A stretch of DNA of 64,000 nucleotides from Candidatus Obscuribacter sp. GTDB taxonomy: Bacteria; Cyanobacteriota; Vampirovibrionia; Obscuribacterales; Obscuribacteraceae. Location of the stretch: positions 1 through 64,000 of the forward strand of contig JADYXQ010000189.1 in NCBI GenBank assembly GCA_021772135.1, read 5' to 3'. Shown piece after piece: positions 8,285 to 17,327 of the stretch. The notes under the pieces are model-generated. The model searched no databases. It saw nothing but the letters and a program-made list of their open reading frames with translations, and had not been told where the DNA came from. A program made the position numbers and the translations under genes. Positions within the stretch are counted from its first letter, which is position 1, and the number at the start of each line of letters is the position of its first letter.

Positions 8285-9397
8285 CTATTTGCGATTGTTT
8301 TTGTTCTGTTTTTCTGCGTCAGCTTCGGCCTGAAGCTTTTGTTCGATGGTCAAAGTATCTCCGCGCACTACTGCAGGCATTGCCGGCACTACAGCCGGAA
8401 CAGACTCAACAGAAGGAGTTACGACTTTATTATCCGTGACAACTTTATTGGTTTCAACTTTATCGCTGGTATTGACCGGAGCATCTGCGCCTGCTGGTGC
8501 TTCTGTAAAGTGGCTTGAGATGGCGGCAGCTTCTTCGGTCTTGCCGTTTTTAGTCAACAAGGCTGAATATGATTTCACCAGGCTGGTTCGAATTGGGCTA
8601 TAGCCTGCCTTGCTTCTGTCGACTTTGTCCAGACTCTCCACTATACCCTTGTAAAGGCTGTCGGCATCGGGCTTGCCAGCCGCATTGGCAACATCCGCCC
8701 ATTCGAGCCTGGCTTTGAGGGCATCAGTGCTGGTGGCACCAAATTGCCTCTCTTTAATCTGCGCAACTTGTTGGTAGAACGAGACAGCGTCTTTGGTATT
8801 ACCCGTTGTATGGTAGAGAATGCCCAATTTGGAAAGGGCATCAAGGCGCTGGTAGCTGCCGGAACCATCTTGCTTGGTAATGTATATGAGAGCGTTTTTG
8901 TAACAAGACTCAGCTTGAGAAGTATGTTTTTGTTGAGCATAAACGTCTCCCAGAAGCGTGAGCATTTGCGGCATAGCAGTGTCGCTGTAACCCCAGATGG
9001 AATTGCGAATGCCGATAGCATCACGCAATAGCGCTTCTGCCATTTTTAAATCAGGCGGCTTGGCTGCCATTTTAGCTTTCGCTTGTTCAAACTCTTTAAC
9101 CGTTTTGACACCAAGCATTTGAGCTTTTTTAGGATCTATTGTGGCAGTACCCAGCGCGTCTACAGACATGGGCGAATTGCCAGCGGCTGCAGCCGTCTGT
9201 GGTGTCATACCCGGTACCATGCGATAAGGATTGGTCATAGCATTAACGGTGGCCGCCGAGGGAACGCCCTTAGGCATGGCCATCAGTCCGCCATATTCCA
9301 TCATTGCCTGGGCGCCGACAGCTTGCACCGCCACAAATTGACAGCCGATCAAATTTGTGACGGCCAGTAAAATCAAGCTTTTGGAATGCCAAATCAT
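8285..9397 (-). CDS. Secreted TPR protein
   Basis: A 370-residue protein with an N-terminal signal peptide (hydrophobic stretch LILLAVTNLIGCQFVAVQAVGA; the Cys could make it a lipoprotein, but the lipobox is poor). Residues 120-270 hold three or four tetratricopeptide-like helices of the TPR_12 type (for example LLTLLGDVYAQQKHTSQAESCY). The C-terminus is a Val/Pro/Ala-rich linker ending in a highly charged tail. TPR arrays bind proteins; the partner is unknown. It is one of at least seven TPR proteins in this window with similar style. Confidence 0.8.
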   Translation of the reverse strand: MIWHSKSLILLAVTNLIGCQFVAVQAVGAQAMMEYGGLMAMPKGVPSAATVNAMTNPYRMVPGMTPQTAAAAGNSPMSVDALGTATIDPKKAQMLGVKTVKEFEQAKAKMAAKPPDLKMAEALLRDAIGIRNSIWGYSDTAMPQMLTLLGDVYAQQKHTSQAESCYKNALIYITKQDGSGSYQRLDALSKLGILYHTTGNTKDAVSFYQQVAQIKERQFGATSTDALKARLEWADVANAAGKPDADSLYKGIVESLDKVDRSKAGYSPIRTSLVKSYSALLTKNGKTEEAAAISSHFTEAPAGADAPVNTSDKVETNKVVTDNKVVTPSVESVPAVVPAMPAVVRGDTLTIEQKLQAEADAEKQNKNNRK

Positions 9398-9565
9398 GGT
9401 CTCTCCTTTTGGCTGCCGAAGGCAACATGTACAGCACTGACAATTTATGCCCTTTGTTAGAAGGCTCTATCCAATTTACACTCTTAGATACCTTCTTTAA
9501 GTTAACCGACTGCCAATATTGTGAGTGGGTACAATAAAGAGTCGAATCACTTCTCAGGTAGCATT

Positions 9566-10735
9566 GTGTCCAGCAATCAGAAATCAGTGCGAGTAGGCGA
9601 GCTTCTGGTTGACGCTCAAATAATAAGCTCAGCTGAAATGACCGAAGCAATCCAAGTATCAAAGCGTCTCGGTGTGCCGATTGGTCGCGTTTTAATGATG
9701 AGCGGCAGCGTGCGCCATGATGAGCTGGCGGCCTCTTTGCAGATTCAACCCCTGGTGCGTGAAGGGCAAATTCCTTACGACGCCGCCATCAGCGGTCTCA
9801 AGCGTGTTCACCAATTGCGCATGACCATGGCTGATGCACTGGCACGAGAAGATTTGCGGCCTGACCTGGTAGACAATCCTGAATATCTCGGCGAGCTTCT
9901 GCTCGACTCCAATTTAGTCGCCCCAGAAGATATGGAAAAGGCTATTCAAACCAGTATGGCTTCGGGAATACCTCTCGGCAGCGCTTTAGTGTTGCAGGGT
10001 CTGCTTTCGCCAGCCTTATTTCCATCTTTGCAGCGCATTCAGCAGCAACTGGTAGAGGGCACTCTCGGTCGCGAAGAAGGTATTAAAGAAGTTCAGGATA
10101 CTTTCGTTCACTGGCTTAAGGCCGAAGAATCTAAAGACCAGCCTGAAGCTGCGCTTCAACCAAGCGATGCCATTGCCGCCCCCGACCCGCCCTATCAAGC
10201 GACTGTAGCACAAGCGCCCAAAGAACCCGCCAAAAACAATGGTCAGAGTGCGCAACCTGCCGCCGTCGCCGCTGCCAGTGTCGCGCCTCAAGTTGAACCG
10301 GTCAAAGCCAGAGCCGAGGTGCAAGCAGTCGCCGATATCAGGTTGGTAGATCTATTGAAAAGCGCAGGTTTTTTTTCACAAGCAGATGTGCAAAAACGCT
10401 ACGAGGCCATGCTTAAAGACCCGGTACGTTCGGCAAAATTCTTTTTAGAACTGGGTCTATTGGCTGAAGAAGATGTAAAAAATGCTGTGCGCAGTCACGG
10501 CCTCATGACCAAGGGCAGCCTCACCCGAGAAGAAGCAATTTTTGCGCTCAGTAGTTGCCGCACCAGCGATCTGGAAAAACAGATCAGTCAAGCGGGTTCG
10601 CCGGCGGCTAATAATGCCAAAATCGATCGCTACATGGACAAAGGTCAACGCAACGTCATGTCAAAAGTGATTGGCGGCGCCCTCTTTGGTGCCATCATCG
10701 CCGGTTTTACTTTCTCTAATCGCGGCAAAAAGTAA
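9566..10735 (+). CDS. Tandem GspE-N/MshEN-like repeat protein with C-terminal membrane anchor
   Basis: The protein has two adjacent repeats of about 95 residues, each built on GELLL...(D/E)MxxAIQ...G(V/I)P(I/L)G..L, then an Ala/Pro-rich linker (about residues 195-260) and a third, more distant repeat. The repeat resembles the N-terminal domain of type II secretion/type IV pilus ATPases (GspE-N, MshEN), but no ATPase domain follows. The C-terminus carries a Gly-zipper hydrophobic segment (VIGGALFGAIIAGF) followed by basic residues, as in a tail anchor. GTG 9566 is my preferred start; GTG 9521 is in frame but would precede a TACAAT box at 9530-9535 that looks like a -10. A paralogue lies at 42714-43916. 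MshEN domains of related proteins can bind cyclic-di-GMP; whether these do is unknown. Confidence 0.75.
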   Translation: MSSNQKSVRVGELLVDAQIISSAEMTEAIQVSKRLGVPIGRVLMMSGSVRHDELAASLQIQPLVREGQIPYDAAISGLKRVHQLRMTMADALAREDLRPDLVDNPEYLGELLLDSNLVAPEDMEKAIQTSMASGIPLGSALVLQGLLSPALFPSLQRIQQQLVEGTLGREEGIKEVQDTFVHWLKAEESKDQPEAALQPSDAIAAPDPPYQATVAQAPKEPAKNNGQSAQPAAVAAASVAPQVEPVKARAEVQAVADIRLVDLLKSAGFFSQADVQKRYEAMLKDPVRSAKFFLELGLLAEEDVKNAVRSHGLMTKGSLTREEAIFALSSCRTSDLEKQISQAGSPAANNAKIDRYMDKGQRNVMSKVIGGALFGAIIAGFTFSNRGKK

Positions 10736-10756
10736 AAGCTTGTTATATAAGTAAAG

Positions 10757-11905
10757 TTAGACGCAGACGGCAGCGTCGACAATGGCGCCGGCCAGAGCGA
10801 CTTTTTCCACGGCCAGAGTTTCTCGGTTGAAAAAGACAAGATCTGCAGCTTTGCCCACCGCCAGCGAGCCAATCAGATGCTCGGCGCCAATCGCTCTGGC
10901 AGCATTGAGAGTGGCCATTCTAACGGCCTGGGCGAAAGTACAGATTTCCCAACGAACCATATTTTGAACTGCTTGTTCAAGTGTGATTGATGAGCCCGCA
11001 AGTTCGCCACCTGAGGTGCCAACGGCAGCGCGGTCGGTGACCAATATGGTCTTCTCGGCGCCCTTAAGGCCAAAAATAAGTGCGCAAGCGGCTTTGTCTA
11101 AATGCAGGCCGTCGGCAATCAGGCAACATGTTGTCTCTTTGCTCAGAAGGGCGGCACCGACAGCGCCTAACTGGCGATGATGCAAAGGCGGCATGGCGTT
11201 AAATATGTGAGTGACCAGGCCCACTCCTTGTCTAAATGCGCGGTTAGCTTCTTCGAAAGTGGCATTGGAATGCCCGAGAGCGACTACTACTCCCTGCTTT
11301 TGCAAAAGTTCGATAGCCTGACCTTCGCTGTCGCCTTCGCAAGCGGCTGTAAACAGTGCCACCACAGGGTCGCTCAATGTTTTTACGTTGGCCAGGTTGA
11401 AAGGAATAATCCACTCGGGCGGGTGCACGCCAGGGCGTTGCGGCGATAAGCATGGGCCTTCCAGGTGTACGCCCACCATGCGGGAAAGCGGTTCGCCGTC
11501 GGTAGTTGCCGTTGATAAATCACGACTGGCGCCCTGTGATTTAAGGAAGGCCATGTTTTTCAGTAAATGATTGACATCTGCGGTTATTAGAGTAGGCAAA
11601 AAGGCGGTTACGCCGTGACTAAGTAACTCAGCGCGCATGGCTTTGAGCTTTGCCTCGCCGCCGGCGGCAGAAAGATCTTGCCAGAGGTCGCAATCAGGGC
11701 CACCGTTCATTTGCAAATCAATCAGGCCCGGGGTGACGTAACAGCCTTGAGCGTCAATCTTTTTAAATGCTTCTTCAGCAACCGCCAGGCCTGTGGGCAA
11801 TTTGTCGCCAATATGGAGGATTTCGCCGCCCTGTAACCAGAGCCGTGTCATTCTTTGTTCTTCTGGCGTAATTAAATAACCGTTTTCGATAACCAGACTA
11901 TCCAT
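10757..11905 (-). CDS. nagA: N-acetylglucosamine-6-phosphate deacetylase
   Basis: Removes acetate from GlcNAc-6-phosphate, feeding amino sugars from peptidoglycan recycling or chitin into glycolysis or back to cell-wall synthesis. An amidohydrolase TIM barrel of about 382 residues. Visible family motifs are TPGLIDLQMNGG, the metal ligand region VGVHLEGPCLSP, ALGHSNA, THIFNAMPPLHHR and LIADGLHLD, and the catalytic Asp in ILVTDRAAVG. ATG 11905 is chosen because AAGGA lies five bases upstream; an ATG at 11911 and a more distal start at 11965 are less likely. It stands alone, convergent with the repeat protein gene (21 bases apart). No nagB or transporter is adjacent. Confidence 0.93.
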   Translation of the reverse strand: MDSLVIENGYLITPEEQRMTRLWLQGGEILHIGDKLPTGLAVAEEAFKKIDAQGCYVTPGLIDLQMNGGPDCDLWQDLSAAGGEAKLKAMRAELLSHGVTAFLPTLITADVNHLLKNMAFLKSQGASRDLSTATTDGEPLSRMVGVHLEGPCLSPQRPGVHPPEWIIPFNLANVKTLSDPVVALFTAACEGDSEGQAIELLQKQGVVVALGHSNATFEEANRAFRQGVGLVTHIFNAMPPLHHRQLGAVGAALLSKETTCCLIADGLHLDKAACALIFGLKGAEKTILVTDRAAVGTSGGELAGSSITLEQAVQNMVRWEICTFAQAVRMATLNAARAIGAEHLIGSLAVGKAADLVFFNRETLAVEKVALAGAIVDAAVCV

Positions 11906-12111
11906 TGACATCCTTAACAAGCCGAAGTATTGACCCAGTTCTCTTTGCAGGCGCAGTTTTCTCAAGTATGATGGATGAAAGCTACGCGCAGTCTAGATTT
12001 TATTATCCTTCTTCATCTCTTTTAGATAAATAAGAGAACAGATCCCTACCAAAGGCTGCGTAAGATATACAATTCGTAGTTAGTTCTATGCAGTAGAGTA
12101 ACGACAGGTCT

Positions 12112-12609
12112 ATGCCCGAAATAAATTCTTCCAGCGCTTCTTCCACCTCACAACCGGCAGCTTCCAATGCGGATGCCGGATCGTTGACTTTAAAGCTTCT
12201 GGAATTGCAAGAGGCTATGGTGCAATCGCAAGAAAAAAATCTCATGCTTTCAGCGCAATTGCGAGAGCTTGAGAGGAGCAGTCGCGATGGCGAAGATTTA
12301 AAATCAGAACTGATAAACCAGGGTTTGCTGCTCACGGACAAAAGTCGTGAGAACAAACAATTGCATCAAGAGCTAGGACGAATCACCAGTCTGCTCGAAC
12401 AGAAATTGCAGGAAGTGGAAGAACTTAGAGCGTCAGTGGTTGAATTAGGCCACCAGCTAAAAACTCGCGAGTCTGAACGAGATTTGCTGGCAGTGATGCT
12501 TAATGAAGCTGAAAACGCCGGACGCCGTCAATCGACGGAAGACACTTACCAGCAAGTTGCTAAAGACACGCCGGGCTGGCTAAAAGCCTTCAAAGGCAAA
12601 AGCAACTAA
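12112..12609 (+). CDS. Coiled-coil protein of unknown function
   Basis: A 165-residue acidic protein. After a Ser/Ala-rich N-terminus of about 30 residues, residues 35-140 form a strongly predicted coiled coil (Leu/Glu/Gln/Lys heptads such as LELQEAMVQSQEKNLMLSA). A short C-terminal tail ends WLKAFKGKSN. There is no signal peptide and no membrane segment. The stop lies three bases before the meaB start, so the two are almost certainly co-transcribed. Whether it acts with MeaB is unknown. I do not recognise the family. Confidence 0.75.
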   Translation: MPEINSSSASSTSQPAASNADAGSLTLKLLELQEAMVQSQEKNLMLSAQLRELERSSRDGEDLKSELINQGLLLTDKSRENKQLHQELGRITSLLEQKLQEVEELRASVVELGHQLKTRESERDLLAVMLNEAENAGRRQSTEDTYQQVAKDTPGWLKAFKGKSN

Positions 12610-12612
12610 ATC

Positions 12613-13581
12613 TTGAATTCAAATGTAGATGCCATTGCAAAAGAATTGCTGGCCGGTAACCGGCGGGCTCTTGGTCGCGCCATTTCACTGGTGGAAAACG
12701 GTGGCGCCGATGCCACCAGCCTGGTGCACGAACTGTACAGCCACACGGGCAAAGCACACATAATCGGCGTCACCGGCTCACCCGGGGTGGGCAAGTCGAC
12801 ACTGGTAGATGCACTAATAACCGAATGTCGTAAAGAAGATTTGAAAGTGGCTGTGTTGGCCGTAGATCCTTCAAGCCCTTTTACGGGCGGAGCGATTCTC
12901 GGCGATCGTATACGCATGCAAGGACACACTTTAGATCGCAACGTTTTTATTCGTTCTATGGCTAATCGTGGCCATCAGGGCGGAGTTTCACTGGCGACCT
13001 ATGACGCCATTCGCATGCTGGAAGCATCTGGCTATCAAGTGATCATTATTGAAACCGTTGGCGTTGGTCAGTCTGAGCTGGCCATCGCTCAGCATGCCGA
13101 CACAACTATTTTGGTGCTGATGCCCGGATCAGGCGATGACATTCAAGCAATCAAATCAGGCATCATGGAAATCGGCGACATTTTTGTAGTCAATAAAGGC
13201 GATTTGCCCGGCGCCAATAAATCTGCCAGCGAGATTACGGCCTCGTTAGAGCTAAATCATTTTCAGACATCGTGGCGTCCGCCTGTGGTGCTGGCCATAG
13301 CCGAAACCGGGCAGGGCATCGACCAGTTATGGCAAGCGGCCAAAGAGCACAAAAAATTCCTTACCGATGAGAATTTGCTCGACAAAAGACGCAGCTTACG
13401 TATTCGTGCCGAACTTTCAGAAATAGTGGCTGACATTGCCCGTCGCAATTTGCAAGGCTCAATGGACAGTGAAGCTGTGCGAAAAATTTTGAGCCAGATA
13501 GTCAATCGCGAAGTCGATCCGCATACAGCGGCAATCAATTTATTACCTGGTTTATTGAGCAGCGCTACAGCCCGCTCATAA
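12613..13581 (+). CDS. meaB: Methylmalonyl-CoA mutase-associated GTPase (MeaB/ArgK family)
   Basis: A G3E-type P-loop GTPase that guards and reloads adenosylcobalamin in methylmalonyl-CoA mutase. The 322 residues match the family. The P loop is GSPGVGKS at 55-62. Downstream come AVDPSSPFTGGAILGDRIRM (switch I region), IIETVGVGQSE (switch II) and NKGD for guanine recognition. The start is a TTG; no nearby ATG is in frame. No mutase gene is in the window, so the client enzyme must lie elsewhere, or may be a related B12 mutase. The gene implies propionyl/methylmalonyl-CoA metabolism. Confidence 0.92.
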   Translation: MNSNVDAIAKELLAGNRRALGRAISLVENGGADATSLVHELYSHTGKAHIIGVTGSPGVGKSTLVDALITECRKEDLKVAVLAVDPSSPFTGGAILGDRIRMQGHTLDRNVFIRSMANRGHQGGVSLATYDAIRMLEASGYQVIIIETVGVGQSELAIAQHADTTILVLMPGSGDDIQAIKSGIMEIGDIFVVNKGDLPGANKSASEITASLELNHFQTSWRPPVVLAIAETGQGIDQLWQAAKEHKKFLTDENLLDKRRSLRIRAELSEIVADIARRNLQGSMDSEAVRKILSQIVNREVDPHTAAINLLPGLLSSATARS

Positions 13582-13910
13582 CTTGTCATAGCTCTGCTGA
13601 GCCACCCTATATAGTGTCTATATGCAATGCATGAACTTCGTTGGTATCGCCGGTGATGTGACCGCTTTTGCCAGATAAATTTGAGAATTCTCTAAATAGT
13701 TTCATATTCCCGCAATACGGCTGGTACTGGGAAAGACTTCAGTTCCTTACTGATATGTCATCAAGATCTAGTGCGATCGTATATGCACCAACTATCTCAA
13801 GCGGCTTGACGTGCGGGTATCAGCACAATAGGATGGTAACGTTGAACTTCACATTTGTTTAGTCGCTTCAACCTTTCCCTTATAACCCTCTACCCGCGCG
13901 GATTACTTTC
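13582..13910. other. 329-base gap before minC
   Basis: No convincing gene. A 64-codon open frame (13668-13862) has no ribosome binding site and no recognisable composition. The main feature is a promoter-like pair near 13806-13834, described separately. An AT-richer stretch lies around 13670-13720. No terminator hairpin was seen after meaB. Confidence 0.6.
13806..13834 (+). promoter_or_regulatory. Candidate sigma-70 promoter for minCDE-rodA
   Basis: TTGACG at 13806-13811 and TAGGAT at 13829-13834 are separated by exactly 17 bases. The -35 box matches consensus at five of six bases and the -10 box at four of six. It lies about 75 bases before the minC GTG. No competing pair was found in this gap. 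Confidence 0.4.
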
Positions 13911-14768
13911 GTGTCTAAAATTGCCATAATCAGTCAACCAGATCAGGGCGTCTTAATTGATGTCGGTGGTTGTTCATCACTTAAAGAAGCACTGGAACAT
14001 TTGAGTTCGACTTTGCAATCTTCCAATCAATTTTGGAAAGGCAACAAGGTTATTCTTGGCCTCGGCGGCATCGAGCTGACTGTCGCTCAGGCAGCACAAG
14101 TTTTAGCGCTCGCTAAAGGCGTCGGGGTGTTTCCCGAAGAGGTTTATTCCAAGAACGAAAAGACTAGAAGTTCGTTTTTAAAAAATAGCGTCAAAGTAAC
14201 CAGCAGCTTGCCCATGTCGCTGCCAAAAATCAACGTTGATATTCCCGCTGGTGGCATTCCTTTTGCTACTTCAGATGCCGACAGTGATTCAGAGTCTCAC
14301 GGCAAGAATATCGTCCTCGATGTCACCATGATCGAAATGGAACATGACACTGTGGAAGATACTCCACTGCCTGACGCAAAAGTAGAGGTGGACAAAAACG
14401 GCGCGGTAGTCACTGTTGCTTTGCCCCAAGTACTGTATATCAAACAAACCTTGAGATCCGGCCAGGTGGTCAGCCATAAAGGCGATCTGGTGATTGTCGG
14501 TGACGTCAACCCTGGTGCTGAAATTTTGGCCGAAGGTGATATTACTGTCTGGGGCAGCCTGCGAGGTATCGCTCACGCTGGTATCGGCGGTAATACCGAA
14601 GCAGAAATTAGAGCGCTCAATTTGCAACCGATACAAATTCGTATCGCCCATGCCATTGCTCGCGCCCCCGACCGCCCTCGCATCACCTATGCCAACGGCA
14701 CGGGCCCTGAAATTGCGCGTATTGTCGACGGCAAAATTCGCATTCAGAAAAACAAGATTGAAAACTAG
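13911..14768 (+). CDS. minC: Septum site-determining protein MinC
   Basis: Inhibits FtsZ assembly away from midcell, recruited by MinD. The 285 residues comprise an N-terminal MinC_N-like region (about 1-110), a low-complexity linker rich in Asp/Ser, and the C-terminal beta-helix (about 170-275). The beta-helix is shown by QTLRSGQVVSHKGDLVIVGD, VNPGAEILAEGDITVWGSLRG and AHAGIGG, the standard MinC_C signature. The start is a GTG. minD follows after 64 bases and minE after that, giving the canonical order. The linker is longer than in E. coli. Confidence 0.93.
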   Translation: MSKIAIISQPDQGVLIDVGGCSSLKEALEHLSSTLQSSNQFWKGNKVILGLGGIELTVAQAAQVLALAKGVGVFPEEVYSKNEKTRSSFLKNSVKVTSSLPMSLPKINVDIPAGGIPFATSDADSDSESHGKNIVLDVTMIEMEHDTVEDTPLPDAKVEVDKNGAVVTVALPQVLYIKQTLRSGQVVSHKGDLVIVGDVNPGAEILAEGDITVWGSLRGIAHAGIGGNTEAEIRALNLQPIQIRIAHAIARAPDRPRITYANGTGPEIARIVDGKIRIQKNKIEN

Positions 14769-14832
14769 AATTGCAGATCTAGTACCTGGATTTTTTCACA
14801 GTCATTATTACAAAGCCATACGAGGATACTAA

Positions 14833-15648
14833 ATGAGCGGACGAGTAATCGTAATCACCTCCGGCAAGGGTGGTGTTGGCAAGACAACAGCTTCTGCCAA
14901 TATCGGCGTCGCTCTTGCCTCCACAGGGGTGAGCGTTGCCCTGGTTGACATGGATATAGGTCTGCGCAATCTCGACATTCTGATGGGTCTGGAAAACCGC
15001 GTGGTTTACAACCTGGTGGATGTTGTTGAAGAGCGTTGCAAACTGCGCCAGGCTCTGGTCAAAGACAAAAAGTTGCCAAACTTGAGTTTATTGCCTGCAG
15101 CTCAAACCAGAGACAAATCAGCAGTCAATGCTGAGCAGATGAAAGCGCTCTGCGGCGAACTGAAAAGCATGTATGATTTCGTGCTCGTTGACAGCCCCGC
15201 TGGTATCGAACAAGGATTTCAAAATGCCGTAGCGGGTGCTGACGAAGCCATCGTTATCACCACTCCAGAAATGTCTGCCGTGCGTGACGCCGATCGCATC
15301 ATTGGTTTGCTCGAAGCGCGCAAAGACGAAATCAAAGAATATCGCCTCGTTCTCAATCGTTATAGACCAACAATGGTGGCCAATAATGACATGATGAGCG
15401 TCGACGATGTGCTTGAAATTCTTTCTGTAAAATTGCTTGGCGTCGTGCCTGAAGATGAAGACATCATCATCTCCACCAACAAAGGCGAGCCGATTTCCGG
15501 CACCGACAACATCAGAGCTGGCCTGGCTTATCGCAACATCGCTCGCCGCATTCGCGGTGAAGATGTAGCCATAATGGATCTTGAGTCCAAGAATTCAACC
15601 TGGATCAACAAGATCGTCAGCTTCTTTAATCCCACAGTTAGAGTTTAA
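14833..15648 (+). CDS. minD: Septum site-determining ATPase MinD
   Basis: The membrane-cycling ATPase of the Min system: it binds membrane in its ATP form, carries MinC, and is released by MinE. The 271-residue protein begins with a deviant Walker A motif KGGVGKT at residues 12-18, followed by VDMDIGLRNLDILMGLE (switch I) and VDSPAGIEQGF (Walker B/switch II). The C-terminus WINKIVSFF is the expected amphipathic membrane-targeting helix. GAGG precedes the ATG. Cyanobacteria and their sister groups carry MinD of this type. Confidence 0.96.
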   Translation: MSGRVIVITSGKGGVGKTTASANIGVALASTGVSVALVDMDIGLRNLDILMGLENRVVYNLVDVVEERCKLRQALVKDKKLPNLSLLPAAQTRDKSAVNAEQMKALCGELKSMYDFVLVDSPAGIEQGFQNAVAGADEAIVITTPEMSAVRDADRIIGLLEARKDEIKEYRLVLNRYRPTMVANNDMMSVDDVLEILSVKLLGVVPEDEDIIISTNKGEPISGTDNIRAGLAYRNIARRIRGEDVAIMDLESKNSTWINKIVSFFNPTVRV

Positions 15649-15662
15649 GGGGGGAGGTAACA

Positions 15663-15926
15663 GTGCAAATGCAAATATTCAACTGGCTCTTCCCGGCTAA
15701 AGGCGACGACGTTCGTTCTACAGCTAAAGACAGAATGCGCAGCATGCTGACCCATGACCGTCTTGAACTGCCAGCCGGCCGCCTGGAAACACTGGAAGAA
15801 GAGCTCATGGCAGTGGTTGGCCGCTACTTTGAGCTTGATAAAGACACAACTCACTTCGATCTGCAACAATATGAGCGTCGGGCCAGCTTAATCGCTAATT
15901 TCCGATTGCTTCGCTCCAAGTGCTAA
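15663..15926 (+). CDS. minE: Cell division topological specificity factor MinE
   Basis: Stimulates MinD ATPase and drives pole-to-pole oscillation. 87 residues, normal length. The anti-MinCD helix region STAKDRMRSMLTHDRLELP and the following EELMAVVGRYFELD are typical. The N-terminal IFNWLF can serve as the membrane-binding segment. GGGAGGT lies a few bases before GTG 15663; an ATG at 15669 is also in frame. minD ends 14 bases upstream. Confidence 0.93.
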   Translation: MQMQIFNWLFPAKGDDVRSTAKDRMRSMLTHDRLELPAGRLETLEEELMAVVGRYFELDKDTTHFDLQQYERRASLIANFRLLRSKC

Positions 15927-15954
15927 TTCTGATCAAGAGCATAATGCAGATTTC

Positions 15955-17256
15955 GTGACCTCTCGAGTCGCACCATCATCACTGATCCCGTCCGCTGTGC
16001 GGAGCCTGTTCAATGTCGTCAACGGCATCGATTTCTGGCTCCTCGGAGCGACGGGATTTTTGATTGCCGTGGGTCTGAACGTGTTGCATTTTTCGCAGCA
16101 TACGCAGGGATACTTTGATAAACAGCTGAGTTACATGTACGCCGGCCTGGCCCTGATGCTGATTGTTAGCCGCATTCCCCATAAATTTTGGACGAATAAG
16201 TGGATGGTCAGCTTGATGTATATAGTCAATTTAGGCTTGTTGGTAGCCGTAATGCTCAAGGGTCACGCCGCTCAAGGGGCCCAAAGATGGCTCGCTCTTG
16301 GTCCAATTACTCTGCAGCCTTCGGAGCTGGCCAAGCTGGTGGTGATATTTTCACTGGCCGCCTGGTTGAGAAATCACCGCATCAATTCGTTTTTTGATAT
16401 TTTCAAAATATTGGGCATCATGGTCGTGCCGGCGGTACTGGTGTTCAAGCAACCCGACTTAGGCACATCACTTACGTTTGGCGCCGTCTTTCTTGGCCTT
16501 TCCTACTGGTCTGGCGCTACGGTAATGGACATTCTCGTTTTAATTAGTCCTCTGCTCTCACTCATTCTCAACGCTCTCAATATAGAGTGGTGGCACATGT
16601 TTTTAGGGGCACTGGCTGTGGTGCTCTTGATTTTCTGGCGCACTTTCGACTGGAAAATTTGGCTTCGCCTGGCCATGATTATCGTGGTGATGGCGGCCAA
16701 TTATGGCTGCGGCCACGCCCGTCCGCAACTCTGGGGCTTACTGAAAGAATATCAACAGAAGCGACTGACGAGTTTCGTCAATCCTTACGATGACCCCAGA
16801 GGCTCTGGTTATCATATTCTGCAAAGCTTAATCGCCATCGGCTCCGGGGGCATTAATGGCGCCGGCCTTGGACACGGTAATCAGGCCCAGGGTGCCTTTA
16901 TTCCTGAACGCCATACTGACTTTATTTTTGCCGTAATTGGCGAAGAGTTAGGTTTCCGCATCTGTCTATTTATTGTCATTGCCTATGGCATTATTTGTTT
17001 GCGCGCTCTCTTTATCGCTCATCAATCGCGGGGTGATCCAGCGGGCGCGGCCATGGCCATCGGTCTTATGTGTATGTTTCTCTTTCACGCTTTCATCAAT
17101 ATCGGTATGACCATTGGCTGTATGCCCGTGGCCGGTGTACCCCTGCCATTTCTCAGTTATGGCGGCACGGCGCTGATTGTCGATCTTGTGGCCATTGGCC
17201 TGTTGCAATCGATTTATTATCACAACCCCAAAGAAGTGAAAGACGACTGGGGTTAG
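15955..17256 (+). CDS. rodA: SEDS-family peptidoglycan glycosyltransferase RodA
   Basis: Polymerises peptidoglycan glycan strands for cell elongation, with a class B PBP. The 433-residue, roughly ten-helix membrane protein shows AQRWLALGPITLQPSELAKL near residue 110 and KRLTSFVNPYDDPRGSGYHI near 265. GSGGINGAGLGHG and ERHTDFIFAVIGEELGF follow, including the catalytic Asp region of SEDS proteins. The wording matches RodA more than FtsW. It starts at a GTG 28 bases after minE, so it appears to be part of the min operon, linking division-site control to wall elongation. The partner PBP2 is not in the window. Confidence 0.92.
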   Translation: MTSRVAPSSLIPSAVRSLFNVVNGIDFWLLGATGFLIAVGLNVLHFSQHTQGYFDKQLSYMYAGLALMLIVSRIPHKFWTNKWMVSLMYIVNLGLLVAVMLKGHAAQGAQRWLALGPITLQPSELAKLVVIFSLAAWLRNHRINSFFDIFKILGIMVVPAVLVFKQPDLGTSLTFGAVFLGLSYWSGATVMDILVLISPLLSLILNALNIEWWHMFLGALAVVLLIFWRTFDWKIWLRLAMIIVVMAANYGCGHARPQLWGLLKEYQQKRLTSFVNPYDDPRGSGYHILQSLIAIGSGGINGAGLGHGNQAQGAFIPERHTDFIFAVIGEELGFRICLFIVIAYGIICLRALFIAHQSRGDPAGAAMAIGLMCMFLFHAFINIGMTIGCMPVAGVPLPFLSYGGTALIVDLVAIGLLQSIYYHNPKEVKDDWG

Positions 17257-17327
17257 ACTCTCCTGGTTCCAACAGTGTTCACATTGCCCGCGCATAATGA
17301 ACATGAGAACCGCTGAGTGAACCCAAA

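Noticed and set aside
13668-13862. 64-codon open frame before minC
   Set aside because: No ribosome binding site, non-ATG start, no recognisable composition; it overlaps the likely min promoter.
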